Assembly (NCBI RefSeq): GCF_040729435.1
Contig: NZ_CP160398.1
Location: forward strand, 2,356,001 to 2,420,000
Direction of reading: 5' to 3'
DNA from: Pseudomonas sp. HOU2
GTDB taxonomy: Bacteria > Pseudomonadota > Gammaproteobacteria > Pseudomonadales > Pseudomonadaceae
DNA length: 64,000 nt
In this document: positions 55,386-64,000 of the stretch, one piece after another
Numbering within the stretch: the stretch's first letter is position 1
Layout: each line of letters starts with the position of its first letter
Translations under genes and position numbers: made by a program
The notes under the pieces: generated by a model
What the model was told of the DNA's origin: nothing
The model's database searches: none
The model's input: only the letters and a program-made list of their open reading frames with translations

Positions 55386-56264
55386 TCAGCGACGGCTTTG
55401 TTGCCAAGCCGCCGCCAGGCCGCTGCAGCAGATCACCGCAATCCCGATCACCGTCAGCAGACTCGGCGTGTGGTTGAACACCACCCACCCCAGCAGCCCC
55501 GCGAACACGATCTGGCAATAACCGAACGGCGCCAGCAGGGCCGGTGCCGCGTGGCGAAACGCCTGGGTCAGAAACAGATGCGCAGTCATCCCGCAGCTGC
55601 CCAGCGCCAGCATCAACACGGCGTGCGACAAGGTCGGCACTTGCCAGAAGAACGGCACCAGCGCACTCATCACCAGCGTGTTGCACAGACCGGCGAAGAA
55701 GTTGCTGGTGGTCGGACTGTCGACCTCACTCAGCTTGCGCGTCAGCAGTTGATAGAAGCAGAAAAACAGCGCCGAGCAGAACGGCAGCAGCACCGCCGGG
55801 GTGAACAGCTCGCCGCCCGGATGGACGATGATCAACACTCCGATAAAACCGCAGATCACCGCGATCCACTGCCCGCGCGTCACCCGCTCCTTGAGCAACG
55901 GCACCGACAACGCCGTCACCAGCACCGGCGCAAGAAAGTTGACCGCCGTGGCCTCGGCCAGCGGGATGTACAGCAGCGCCGTGGTGAAAAACAGACTGGT
56001 GCCGAGCAGGCACAGCGCCCGCGCCAACTGCCATAACGGCCGTTTGGTGCGCAGCACGCGCAGCCCGGACTGCGGCAGGAAAATCCCCGCCATCAGCAAG
56101 GTGTGCACCAGATACCGCGCCCACACCACCATGACGATCGGGTAGAAACCCGAGAGGTATTTCGACAGCGCATCGTGGCTGGAGAACAGGAAAGTCGCCA
56201 CGACAATCAGCAAGATCCCCTTGAAGGGTTGGTTGACACCGGAGAGCGGGGTGCTGACGGTCAT
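55386..56264 (-). CDS. EamA/DMT-family transporter
   Basis: 292-residue inner-membrane protein with ten hydrophobic segments in two EamA repeats (about 15-140 and 155-285). Typical stretches are FLFSSHDALSKYLSGFYPIV, PLAEATAVNFLAPVLVTALS and FLTQAFRHAAPALLAPF. ATG 56264 is preferred to the frame opening at 56318. It is the last gene of an operon with the Gfo/Idh/MocA oxidoreductase and TIM-barrel protein. Substrate and direction unknown. Confidence 0.85.
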   Translation of the reverse strand: MTVSTPLSGVNQPFKGILLIVVATFLFSSHDALSKYLSGFYPIVMVVWARYLVHTLLMAGIFLPQSGLRVLRTKRPLWQLARALCLLGTSLFFTTALLYIPLAEATAVNFLAPVLVTALSVPLLKERVTRGQWIAVICGFIGVLIIVHPGGELFTPAVLLPFCSALFFCFYQLLTRKLSEVDSPTTSNFFAGLCNTLVMSALVPFFWQVPTLSHAVLMLALGSCGMTAHLFLTQAFRHAAPALLAPFGYCQIVFAGLLGWVVFNHTPSLLTVIGIAVICCSGLAAAWQQSRR

Positions 56265-56328
56265 TGGATATCTCTGAAGGAAAAATAAACAGTGACGGGG
56301 ACGCTGGCGCCCCGCCACAAAAACTGAC

Positions 56329-57150
56329 TTACAACTGCGCCAACAATTCCCGCGTCCTGTCGAGCGCCATCTGCGCTCTTTGCAATCCGCTTACACCCTG
56401 CTCCAGCAGTTTTACCGTGGGGATCTCCAGGCTCAGGGGAATATTAGCTGGCAGACTGCGCAACAAACCGTGCAGGTCACAATCGCCCTCGCCGGGAAAC
56501 CGCCGCTCATTGCGCGCCTGACGCAAGATCTCGGCCATGTCCGCCGGTCGCGGTCCCGCCACATCGCACAATTGCGCATAACGCAGGCGCGCGGGCGCAA
56601 CGCTGGCCAGGTCCTCCAGCCGTGAACCGGAGCGATCGAAATGAAAGGCATCGACCAGCACCGCGGCATTTTCCCGGTCAGCACTGGCAACGATGCGCAA
56701 CGCCTGCTCGAGATTGCACGCATCGGTCCAGGGCATGAACTCCAGATGCGGATGCAAACCGTAAGGCGCCGCCAGATCACACAGCGCGGCAAAGTTGTCG
56801 GTGAGCCGTTGCTCGTCAGGATCATTGCCGGCGACCAGTAATTCACTGGCGCCGAACTCCGCGCCGACGGCCAGCAGCTTGTCGAAATCGGCGACCACGG
56901 TTTGCGGTTTCAGACGCAGGATTTCCACGTCGAGCACAGCGATGCCAGTGTCGCGCAAACGCGCCAGCGTCTGACGCCGTAAACCGCCATCGGCCACCAA
57001 TGGAAAGTGATATTCCTCAGGCGTCGCCGGCTCCAGGCGCAGGCCGACATGGCTGTAACCAGCACGCGCCGCCACCTCGACCATTTGCGGCGGTGACAAC
57101 TCGAGTACGGTGAGGCTGGCCAGAGACAGAATTCGTTCGTTCATGCTCAC
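56329..57150 (-). CDS. TIM-barrel sugar phosphate isomerase/epimerase-like protein
   Basis: 273-residue protein of the AP-endonuclease-2-like TIM barrel family (xylose isomerase-like). Metal-site residues are suggested in HLEFMPWTDA, VLVDAFHFDRSG, QLCDVAG and GEGDCDLHGLL. The start may be GTG at 57150, overlapping the preceding stop by four bases, or ATG at 57144. Members act as isomerases, epimerases or dehydratases on polyols and sugar acids. Here the operon suggests catabolism together with the neighbouring oxidoreductase. Confidence 0.83.
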   Translation of the reverse strand: MSMNERILSLASLTVLELSPPQMVEVAARAGYSHVGLRLEPATPEEYHFPLVADGGLRRQTLARLRDTGIAVLDVEILRLKPQTVVADFDKLLAVGAEFGASELLVAGNDPDEQRLTDNFAALCDLAAPYGLHPHLEFMPWTDACNLEQALRIVASADRENAAVLVDAFHFDRSGSRLEDLASVAPARLRYAQLCDVAGPRPADMAEILRQARNERRFPGEGDCDLHGLLRSLPANIPLSLEIPTVKLLEQGVSGLQRAQMALDRTRELLAQL

Positions 57151-58208
57151 GCCTCGACCGCTGCTGGGGAACAGGCACGACCGCTGGCCGCCGCCTCGCG
57201 AATCGCCTCGACCAGTGCCAATGTTCGCGCGGCATCGGCGGCACTGACCAAGGGTTCGACTTCACGCCGCGCGACCTGCACAAAATGCTCCAGCTGCAAC
57301 CGCAAAGCATCCCCGGTCGCGCAATGTTCTTGCACCGCAATCAACGGTTCGTGCCAACCGGCATCGACTTGATCGGCAGGGTAATGCCAGCGCTTGAGTT
57401 GCGGAAGGCTCAGCGCCCCGGCGGTACCCGCCAGCAGATAACACGGCTGATCGACCTGACGCGGATAGACCGGGTTCTCTCCGGAATTCAGCTCCCAGCT
57501 CCACGGCGCGGCGACTGCATCGGAACCGCTCAGCGTACCGAGTGCACCGTCGGCAAATTGCAGTAACAGCGCCACGCTGTCTTCGTTGGCAAAACCACGC
57601 ACTGCGTTGTCGGTGACGGCCTGCACCGCCTGCACTTCACCGCACAGGTGACGCAGCAGGTCGAGGTCATGAATCAGATTGGTCAGCAACAGGCCCGCCC
57701 CCGGCTCACGGCGCCACGGGACCTCGAAATAACGGTCGGGTTTGCGTAACTGGAACAGCGCGGTAACCGTGGTCAGGCGCCCGAGCGCGCCGCTGCGCAG
57801 CAATTGGTGGGCGCGCACGATCAACGGATTGTGCCGCCGATGATGGCCGACCAGCACCGGCACGCCACTGCGTTTGACTGCCGCCACCAAATCACGCACC
57901 TCATCCAGGTGCACGCCCACCGGTTTCTCCAGCAGCACCGCAACCCCGGCGGCGAGGCAATCCAGCGCCGTGCTGACGTGCTGATTATTCGGATTGGCCA
58001 CGATCACCGCGTCGGGCCGCACCTGCTCCAGCATCTGCCGATGATCAGCGAAATACGCCACGCCCCACTGCGCCGCCAGCGCGGGAGCCTGCGGGCCGGG
58101 ATCGGCCACTGCGCACAACCGGGCTTCTTCGAGGGTTTGCAGGTGCTGGTAATGCTGCTGGCCCATGTTGCCAGCGCCGATCAGGGCGATACGAAGGGGC
58201 GGAGTCAA
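57147..58208 (-). CDS. Gfo/Idh/MocA-family oxidoreductase
   Basis: 353-residue NAD(P)-dependent dehydrogenase. The N-terminal Rossmann fold has IALIGAGNMGQQHYQ, the family motif is EKPVGVHLDE (about 94-103), and the C-terminal domain has the catalytic-region histidine in TNLIHDLDLLRHLCG. Such enzymes oxidise inositols, sugars or hydroaromatics. First gene of a three-gene operon. An IclR-type palindrome lies 50 bases before its ATG. Confidence 0.87.
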   Translation of the reverse strand: MTPPLRIALIGAGNMGQQHYQHLQTLEEARLCAVADPGPQAPALAAQWGVAYFADHRQMLEQVRPDAVIVANPNNQHVSTALDCLAAGVAVLLEKPVGVHLDEVRDLVAAVKRSGVPVLVGHHRRHNPLIVRAHQLLRSGALGRLTTVTALFQLRKPDRYFEVPWRREPGAGLLLTNLIHDLDLLRHLCGEVQAVQAVTDNAVRGFANEDSVALLLQFADGALGTLSGSDAVAAPWSWELNSGENPVYPRQVDQPCYLLAGTAGALSLPQLKRWHYPADQVDAGWHEPLIAVQEHCATGDALRLQLEHFVQVARREVEPLVSAADAARTLALVEAIREAAASGRACSPAAVEA

Positions 58209-58258
58209 GGCGCGATCCTTTTGTGATTGTTGTTGGAAATGTCACTCCAGCAACAATT

Positions 58259-58273
58259 TAGAACCGCGTTCCA
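58259..58273 (-). promoter_or_regulatory. candidate IclR operator for the Gfo operon
   Basis: TAGAACCGCGTTCCA: arms of a TGGAA-N5-TTCCA pattern with one deviation. It resembles the site at 59338-59352 on the other side of the iclR gene. Confidence 0.45.
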
Positions 58274-58338
58274 CAATCAAACACCCAGTGATGGGAAAAC
58301 CGTGCGAACACCGCACAACTTCATACACGACGCTCAAC

Positions 58339-58420
58339 CTGTAGGAGCTGCCGCAGGCTGCGATCTTTTGACTTTGATTTTCAAGATCAAAAGATCGCAG
58401 CCTTCGGCAACTCCTACAGG
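58339..58420. repeat. REP pair (AAAAGATCGCAGCC class)
   Basis: CCTGTAGGAGCTGCCGCAGG and the inverse ending CGGCAACTCCTACAGG, downstream of iclR. Confidence 0.92.
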
Positions 58421-58427
58421 GGACAGG

Positions 58428-59204
58428 TCACACGAACAATTCCGATGCCAGACTCGCCGCCGACAATTCCTCAGTGAACGTCAGCAGCAACGGCGCCAAT
58501 TCGTGCAGCCGCGCGCCGGGCATCCGCGCGCTTGGCCCGGCAATGCTCAGTACACCGATCACCCGCCCGTCAACCGGATGCTTGACCACCGCGGCAATCG
58601 CCGAGGTGCCCACCGCCGAACTTTCCTCGACACACGCATACCCCTGCTCTCGCGCCAGACGCAGGCGTTCCAGCAGTTCGATATTGGAGCGCGGCGCATT
58701 CGGCCCCACGCCTACCGGTACTTCCACGCCCTGGCGCTCAACCAGCGACAATGCTTCGGCATCGCTCATGCAGGCCAGCCACGCATTCCCGGAAGCGGTG
58801 TAGAACAACGGCGCGTCGCGGCCCATGTCCGGGTCATAACGCAGGCCTGTCCGTGCGCCCTGCGCCTTGGCGATCCAGGTCTGGCGCTCGCCATCGATCA
58901 CCCCCAGACGCACCAGCTCGCCGGTTTCCTGAGCCAGTCGATCCAGCACCGGTTGCACGATGTCGGCACCGCTGCTCGACAGGTACTGAAACCCCATCGC
59001 CACCAGTTTGGTCGACAGGTGATAGCGCAAAGTGTCGGCATTCTGCCGCACGTAGCCCAGCCGGATCAGCTCCGCAAGCATGCGATGAGTGGCACTTTTC
59101 GGGATATCCAGTTGCTCGGCCAGGGTCTGCATCGGCAGCCCGCGCGGCTCACTGGTGAGGCTTTCCAGCACGCTGAAAACCCGTTCGATCTGACTGCCGG
59201 CCAT
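58428..59204 (-). CDS. IclR-family transcriptional regulator
   Basis: 258-residue regulator with a winged helix at the N-terminus (about 5-65: IERVFSVLESLTSEPRGLPM, then SATHRMLAELIRLGYV) and an IclR effector domain (about 75-250, with GSGNAWLACM-like ASGNAWLACMSDAE and ESSAVGTSAIAA). ATG 59204 is preferred to TTG 59216. It lies between the reverse-strand Gfo operon and the plus-strand FAD dehydrogenase, and palindromes near both arms suggest it controls both. Confidence 0.88.
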   Translation of the reverse strand: MAGSQIERVFSVLESLTSEPRGLPMQTLAEQLDIPKSATHRMLAELIRLGYVRQNADTLRYHLSTKLVAMGFQYLSSSGADIVQPVLDRLAQETGELVRLGVIDGERQTWIAKAQGARTGLRYDPDMGRDAPLFYTASGNAWLACMSDAEALSLVERQGVEVPVGVGPNAPRSNIELLERLRLAREQGYACVEESSAVGTSAIAAVVKHPVDGRVIGVLSIAGPSARMPGARLHELAPLLLTFTEELSAASLASELFV

Positions 59205-59337
59205 GGGAAGGTCCAAGTGAAATTTTGCCGATTCTAGAAGACATCCGAGACAAAGCGAAATCCGGAACTGGCCGTGCGATAACCGCCCACTTTACTGAAA
59301 CACACCTTGTTGCATTCGCACCTCATTGGTTAATTTC

Positions 59338-59352
59338 TGGAATCAAATTCCA
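59338..59352 (+). promoter_or_regulatory. candidate IclR operator for the FAD dehydrogenase operon
   Basis: TGGAATCAAATTCCA: six-base perfect arms with a three-base centre, 27 bases before the FAD-dehydrogenase ATG. It fits the TGGAA-N5-TTCCA layout of IclR-family sites. Confidence 0.55.
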
Positions 59353-59379
59353 ATAAAACCAGATCCGGAGCTTTGCCTG

Positions 59380-61119
59380 ATGCCTGCCGAACTTCCCGAA
59401 ATCGACTGCGACGTTCTGGTCGTCGGCTCCGGTGCCGCCGGTTTATCCACAGCGGTCACTGCCGCTTGGCACGGTCTGAAAATCATCGTCGTCGAGAAAG
59501 ACCCGGTGTTTGGTGGTGCCACTGCGTGGTCCGGGGGCTGGGCATGGGTGCCGTGCAATCCGCTGGCCCGGCGCGCCGGCATCGTCGAAGACGTCGAGCA
59601 ACCGCGCACGTACCTGCGCCATGAACTTGGCGAGCATTACGACCCGGCAATGGTCGACGCTTTCCTCACTGCCGCGCCACACATGGTGGCGTTCTTCGAA
59701 CAGCACACCGCCCTGCAATTCGCCGATGGCAACGCCATTGCCGACATTCATGGCGATACACCCGGCGCCGGCACGGGCGGTCGCTCGGTGATCGCGGCGC
59801 CTTACGACGGACGACAAGTCGGACGCCTGCTCAAGCGCCTGCGTACAACCATGCGCGAAACGTCCTTCATGGGCATGCCAATCATGGCCGGCGCCGACCT
59901 TGCGGCGTTCCTCAATCTCAGCCGATCGCTGAAAGCCGCGTGGCATGTAACCCGGCGTTTTACCCGACACTTGCTCGATCTGGCGGTACACGGCAGGGCC
60001 ATGCAATTGGTCAACGGTGTGGCGCTGGTTGCAAGGCTGGCGAAGTCCGCCGAGGACCTTGGCGTTTTGTTATGGGAGTCGGCACCCGTGACCGAACTAC
60101 TGCGCGATGAAGCAGGGGTTTGCGGTGCAGTGGTCAGCAGCGCCAAAGGCCCGATCCGTATTCAGGCACGCAAAGCCGTGGTGCTCGCCGCCGGCGGTTT
60201 TGCCAACGACATCGAGCGGCGCAAGGCCTTGTTTCCGCGCACGCCCACGGGTCATGAACACTGGGCACTGCCACCGCTGGCGGTGAACGGCGACGGCCTG
60301 CGTCTGGGCGAAAGCGTCGGCGCCACGGTCAACACCGACCTGGCGTCGCCCGTGGCCTGGGCGCCGGTCTCGCAAGTGCCGCATGCCGACGGCAGCATCG
60401 GCCATTTCCCGCACATCATCGAACGCGGCAAACCGGGGATCATCGGCGTACTGCGCAACGGCCAGCGCTTCGTCAACGAAGCCAACGGTTACTACGACTA
60501 CGTCAGCGCCATGGTTGCCGCCGCCCCTGAAGGCGAGGAAGTCGCCTCATGGCTGATCTGCAGCCGCGCCTTTCAACGGCGATATGGTCTGGGCATGTCG
60601 CGGCCATTTCCCGTTCCGGTGTCAGGGTTTATCCGCAGCGGCTATCTGAAAACCGGCAACACCCTTGAAGAATTGGCCAGCGCCTGCGGCATCGATCCCG
60701 TTGGATTACGTCACACGGTGGATCACTACAACCTGCAGGCTGGCCTTGGCGAAGACCCGTTGTTCGGTCGCGGTTCCACGCCCTACAACCGCAAGCAGGG
60801 CGATCCGGCGAACCTTCCCAACCCTTGCGTTGCCCCAATAGAGGCCGGCCCTTTTTATGCCGTGAAAGTGCAACCGGGCTGCTTCGGCACCTTCGCCGGG
60901 CTCAAGGTCAACCCGCAGGCGCAAGTGCTCGACGCCCATGCCCAGCCCATCGCCGGGCTCTACGCGGCTGGTGGCGACATGGCCAGCATCATGGGCGGGC
61001 ACTATCCGGCGGGAGGGATCAACCTCGGCCCGGCGCTGACTTTCGGCTACATCGCCGCCCGGCATATCGCCGGCATTACTGCTTTCGAACAGGAGATCGA
61101 CCATGCAGCACATCGTTAA
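59380..61119 (+). CDS. FAD-dependent dehydrogenase (fumarate reductase/ketosteroid dehydrogenase-like)
   Basis: 579-residue flavoprotein. The FAD motif is CDVLVVGSGAAGLSTAVTAA near residue 10, with GGATAWSGGWAWVP following. The second dinucleotide segment is AVVLAAGGFANDIE, and the C-terminal FAD-contact region is YAAGGDMASIMGGHYPAGG. Enzymes of this group add or remove hydrogen at alpha,beta positions of ring ketones or acids. ATG 59380 has CCGGAG upstream. It overlaps the aldo/keto reductase gene by 17 bases. Substrate unknown. Confidence 0.85.
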   Translation: MPAELPEIDCDVLVVGSGAAGLSTAVTAAWHGLKIIVVEKDPVFGGATAWSGGWAWVPCNPLARRAGIVEDVEQPRTYLRHELGEHYDPAMVDAFLTAAPHMVAFFEQHTALQFADGNAIADIHGDTPGAGTGGRSVIAAPYDGRQVGRLLKRLRTTMRETSFMGMPIMAGADLAAFLNLSRSLKAAWHVTRRFTRHLLDLAVHGRAMQLVNGVALVARLAKSAEDLGVLLWESAPVTELLRDEAGVCGAVVSSAKGPIRIQARKAVVLAAGGFANDIERRKALFPRTPTGHEHWALPPLAVNGDGLRLGESVGATVNTDLASPVAWAPVSQVPHADGSIGHFPHIIERGKPGIIGVLRNGQRFVNEANGYYDYVSAMVAAAPEGEEVASWLICSRAFQRRYGLGMSRPFPVPVSGFIRSGYLKTGNTLEELASACGIDPVGLRHTVDHYNLQAGLGEDPLFGRGSTPYNRKQGDPANLPNPCVAPIEAGPFYAVKVQPGCFGTFAGLKVNPQAQVLDAHAQPIAGLYAAGGDMASIMGGHYPAGGINLGPALTFGYIAARHIAGITAFEQEIDHAAHR

Positions 61120-61936
61120 CGCCCAGGGTTTGAACATGCCGAAACTGGGCCTCGGCACCTGGCCGATGCTCGGCGACGAATGCACCCGTGCCGTCGAGCA
61201 GGCGCTGGAACTCGGCTACCGGCACATCGACACGGCAGCGGCCTACAACAACGAAGACGCGGTCGGACAAGCATTGGCGAACACACCGACACCCCGCGAG
61301 CAGATTCACGTCACCACCAAGGTCTGGTGGGACCAGTTGCAACCCGACGCCATGCGTCACTCGCTGGAACGAAGCCTCAAAGCCTTGCGCAGCGAGTACG
61401 TCGACCTGTTCATGATCCATTGGCCGACCACCGACTGGGACCTGCCGCGCACCCTTGAAACCCTCGCTTCGTTCAAGGAGCAGGGGCTGGCTCGCAACAT
61501 CGGTGTAGCGAATTTTCCGCTGCCGTTGCTGCGCAAAGTCGTCGAGGAATACGGCATCCCTCTGTCAGCGATCCAGGTCGAGTACCACGTCCTGCTCGGC
61601 CAGAACGCCCTGCTCGACTACGCCCGTCAACACGATCTGGCGCTGACGGCCTACACGCCGCTGGCACGCAACAAGGTCTCGGACATTGCGCAGATTCAGC
61701 AGATCGCGAAAAAACACGGCGTGCTGCCGACTCAGGTGGCGTTGAAATGGCTGCTGGATCAGCCCAACGTCGCGGCGATTCCCAAAGCCAGCAGCCGCGC
61801 CAATCAACTGGCGAACCTGGCTTCGCTGCAGGTTGAACTGGACGCTGAAGACCGCGCACTGATCGCCGCCCTGCCGAAGAATCAGCGTCAGGTCAGCCCG
61901 GATTTCGCCCCGGTGTGGGATGCCTTCGATCGCTAA
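61103..61936 (+). CDS. aldo/keto reductase
   Basis: 277-residue NADPH-dependent reductase with the complete catalytic tetrad: Asp and Tyr in HIDTAAAYNNE, Lys in VTTKVWW and His in LFMIHWP. The cofactor segment IPKASSRANQ is present. It belongs to the 2,5-diketogluconate-reductase-like group by length. It starts inside the end of the FAD dehydrogenase gene, so the two are co-translated. It may reduce an aldehyde or ketone produced by the other enzymes of the cluster. Confidence 0.88.
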   Translation: MQHIVNAQGLNMPKLGLGTWPMLGDECTRAVEQALELGYRHIDTAAAYNNEDAVGQALANTPTPREQIHVTTKVWWDQLQPDAMRHSLERSLKALRSEYVDLFMIHWPTTDWDLPRTLETLASFKEQGLARNIGVANFPLPLLRKVVEEYGIPLSAIQVEYHVLLGQNALLDYARQHDLALTAYTPLARNKVSDIAQIQQIAKKHGVLPTQVALKWLLDQPNVAAIPKASSRANQLANLASLQVELDAEDRALIAALPKNQRQVSPDFAPVWDAFDR

Positions 61937-62001
61937 GGCACAGCGCGCCGAGAGAAATCCGTCAACGGATTGAATTAGTCGCGCACGCGCTCGTCAATAA
62001 C

Positions 62002-62037
62002 AAGCCCGCCCTCGTCACCCGAGGCCGGGCCTGTTTG
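62002..62037 (+). terminator. probable terminator after the aldo/keto reductase
   Basis: GCCCGCCCTCG TCAC CCGAGGCCGGGC with one mismatch, then CTGTTT. The T-run is weak. Confidence 0.6.
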
Positions 62038-62125
62038 CGTGCACGCCAATAGACGGACGACCGGACTGGCGCCACACTCCCACACCAGCAACACTCATCA
62101 CCACGAACAGAAAGAGGATTCGCAC

Positions 62126-63016
62126 ATGCTATGGAAAAAAGGCCGACGCAGTGACAACGTCGTCGATGCCCGTGGCGATGATAGCGGCGGCGGCGGTGGC
62201 ATGCGGTTCGGTGGCGGCAAAGGCCTGAGCCTGGGGGCGATCCTGCTGATCGTCGGCATCGGCTGGATCACCGGCCAGGATCCGTTGCAGATCCTTGGCC
62301 AGCTCACTGGGCAAATGACCGAGCAATCGGCACCGGCCAGTACGCAGACGCGTCAGGCGCCACCGGCCAACGACCAGCAGGCCGAATTCGTGCGTTCGAT
62401 CCTCGGCGATACCGAAGACACCTGGGGCGCCATCTTCCAGCAGGCTGGTCGCCAATATAAGGACCCGACCCTGGTGCTGTTCAGCAACCGGGTGAATTCC
62501 GCCTGCGGTCTGGCGACTTCGGCGACCGGCCCGTTCTATTGCCCGGCAGATCAGAAAGTCTATCTGGACATGGCCTTCTTCCAGGAAATGGCCCAGCGCT
62601 TCAAGGCCGCCGGCGACTTCGCCCAGGCCTACGTGATCGCGCACGAAGTCGGCCACCATGTGCAGACGCTGCTCGGCGTCTCGGCAAAAATTCAGACGGC
62701 CCGTCAGCAGGGCCGGCAGATGCAGGGCGACGGTGGTTTGCTGGTGCGTCAGGAATTGCAGGCCGACTGTCTGGCCGGCGTCTGGGCCTACCATGCGCAG
62801 AAGCGCCTGAACTGGCTGGAACCGGGTGACGTCGAAGAGGCCTTGAATGCGGCCAACGCCATCGGTGATGATCGCCTGCAACAACAGGGTCAGGGCCGCG
62901 TGGTACCGGACTCGTTTACCCATGGCACGTCGGCGCAGAGGGTGCGCTGGTTCAAAACCGGTTTCGCCCAGGGCCAGGTCGGCCAGTGCGATACCTTCGC
63001 GGCGAAAAATTTGTAA
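62126..63016 (+). CDS. neutral zinc metallopeptidase (YpfJ family)
   Basis: 296-residue membrane-anchored protein. A short cytoplasmic glycine-rich N-terminus is followed by a transmembrane segment (about 33-48, LSLGAILLIVGIGWITG), and the rest is periplasmic. The zinc motif HEVGHH lies in VIAHEVGHHVQTLLG, with the downstream glutamate in QELQADCLAGVWA. ATG 62126 has AGAGGA upstream. Substrate unknown. The hydrolase gene begins immediately after its stop. Confidence 0.9.
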   Translation: MLWKKGRRSDNVVDARGDDSGGGGGMRFGGGKGLSLGAILLIVGIGWITGQDPLQILGQLTGQMTEQSAPASTQTRQAPPANDQQAEFVRSILGDTEDTWGAIFQQAGRQYKDPTLVLFSNRVNSACGLATSATGPFYCPADQKVYLDMAFFQEMAQRFKAAGDFAQAYVIAHEVGHHVQTLLGVSAKIQTARQQGRQMQGDGGLLVRQELQADCLAGVWAYHAQKRLNWLEPGDVEEALNAANAIGDDRLQQQGQGRVVPDSFTHGTSAQRVRWFKTGFAQGQVGQCDTFAAKNL

Positions 63017-63967
63017 ATGCGCAAATGGCTTCTGGCTTTACTGATCATCGGCGGCAACGCGCACGCGGCAGGCGTCGATGCCATCAGCCCCGGGCGCTTG
63101 CAGTTCGAGGCCGGCGAAATGGCCGTCGGCATCAGCCCGGCACCGGAAAAAATCGAACGGGTGCTGATCGTCATTCACGGTCGGCTGCGCAATGCCGAGA
63201 CCTATCGCAAGAGTGCCGAGCGCGCCACCGAACTGGCCGGGCAAACCGCGCACACGCTGGTGATCGCGCCACAGTTTCTCAACGAAAGCGATGTCGCTTT
63301 GTACTCCCTGCCCAACACATTGCTGCGCTGGAAAGGCAACGAGTGGATGGGCGGCGGGTTATCCACAGGGCCGAAGCCGCTGAGTTCCTACGCCGCACTC
63401 GACGCCATCGTCGCCCGGGTCAGCGACCGCAAGCAGTTTCCGGACGTGCAGCAGATCGTGATTTTCGGCCATTCCGGTGGCGGCCAGGTGGTGCAGCGCT
63501 ACGCCCTGCTGGCCAAGGATCAGCCGGCGCTGAAGGCCAATGGCATTCGCCTGCGCTATGTGGTGGCCAATCCGTCGTCGTACGCTTATTTCAATGAACA
63601 GCGGCCGGTGGCGTTCGATCACGCACAGTGCCCGGGTTTCAATCGCTGGAAGTACGGTCTGGCAGACATGCCGGTATACGCCGGTGGGCAAACGCCGTTG
63701 CAGCTTGAGAGCAGCTACATCAAACGCGAAGTGATTTATCTGCTGGGGCAGCAGGATATAGACCCGCAACATCCGGCGCTGGACAAGAGTTGCGCCGCCG
63801 AGGCCCAGGGCGCGTATCGGCTGGAGCGCGGCAAGCTGTTTTTCGGCTACCTGCTGCGTCGCCATCCGGAAGGGGTCAATCAGCGGCTGGTTGAAGTGCC
63901 CGGGGTCGGGCATAACGGCGATGGGATGTCGACGTCGCCGGAGGGGCAGAAAGCGTTGTTTGATTAA
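63017..63967 (+). CDS. exported alpha/beta hydrolase
   Basis: 316-residue protein with a signal peptide (MRKWLLALLIIGGNAHAAGV, cleavage about AHA-AG). The nucleophile elbow is GHSGGGQ (about 155-161), the oxyanion region is VIHGRLRNAETY, and the C-terminal histidine is probably in VPGVGHNGDGM. It starts directly after the metallopeptidase stop and is presumably translated from the same message. Substrate unknown; a lipase/esterase-like or peptidase activity is possible. Confidence 0.83.
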   Translation: MRKWLLALLIIGGNAHAAGVDAISPGRLQFEAGEMAVGISPAPEKIERVLIVIHGRLRNAETYRKSAERATELAGQTAHTLVIAPQFLNESDVALYSLPNTLLRWKGNEWMGGGLSTGPKPLSSYAALDAIVARVSDRKQFPDVQQIVIFGHSGGGQVVQRYALLAKDQPALKANGIRLRYVVANPSSYAYFNEQRPVAFDHAQCPGFNRWKYGLADMPVYAGGQTPLQLESSYIKREVIYLLGQQDIDPQHPALDKSCAAEAQGAYRLERGKLFFGYLLRRHPEGVNQRLVEVPGVGHNGDGMSTSPEGQKALFD

Positions 63968-64000
63968 TGACTTGTGGTGACTGTTGAGGCGCCATCGCGA

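Noticed and set aside
59274..59288. Third PcaR-type box GTGCGATAACCGCCC
   Set aside because: Only 11 of 15 matches to the quiC box and no shared companion element nearby.

Overview
The window is chromosomal DNA of a Pseudomonas of the P. fluorescens group. Evidence: high GC content, about sixteen Pseudomonas-type REP palindromes between genes, and a backbone whose gene order (obg, rpmA, rplU, ispB, fklB, Lon-like protease, gdhA, ettA, morA, glyA, carbon-starvation transporter, mapZ, radA, ankB, katB, mscL, fpr) matches, from memory, P. aeruginosa PAO1 around PA4566-PA4617. No rRNA, tRNA, CRISPR array or prophage was seen.

Layout. 1-5.8 kb: translation and isoprenoid genes (obg cut by the window edge, rpmA, rplU, ispB), a zinc-ribbon protein, a small protein behind a Fur-box-like site, FklB and a UPF0114 membrane protein. 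5.9-16.3 kb: envelope proteins of unknown function, a Lon-type protease, a GreA/B-like factor and gdhA. 16.6-27.2 kb: ettA, a 1282-residue PAS-GGDEF-EAL protein (MorA), glyA, a DctA-type transporter and two GntR regulators. 27.3-38.9 kb: a btsT-yjiX-yjiA operon, MapZ, radA, ankB-katB, mscL, fpr, a LuxR-type regulator without a synthase, and rlmG. 38.9-43 kb: the cyanide-insensitive oxidase operon cioAB plus a 55-residue DUF2474 gene, split by an IS110-family element. 43.3-49.2 kb: MFS exporter, DJ-1-like protein, NCS2 permease, trmA and a DUF4160-DUF2442 pair. 49.4-55.3 kb: hydroaromatic acid catabolism (aroQ, quinate/shikimate dehydrogenase, TetR regulator, fused 3-dehydroshikimate dehydratase quiC, MFS importer). 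55.4-61.9 kb: an IclR-centred cluster (EamA transporter, TIM-barrel protein, Gfo/Idh/MocA oxidoreductase, FAD dehydrogenase, aldo/keto reductase) for a substrate I cannot name. 62-64 kb: a zinc metallopeptidase and a secreted hydrolase.

The most interesting reading is the IS110-family element at 39171-40337. It sits exactly inside a REP sequence, and removing it restores an intact REP. Its non-coding left end can fold into two loops whose arms match the two halves of the REP target and, more weakly, the element's own joined ends. That is the architecture of an IS110 bridge RNA. Second, the aroQ and quiC promoters share two sequence elements, including a perfect copy of the 15-base PcaR-type operator in front of quiC, suggesting a dispersed regulon that feeds quinate/shikimate into protocatechuate. 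Third, the IclR cluster carries look-alike palindromes in front of both of its divergent arms.
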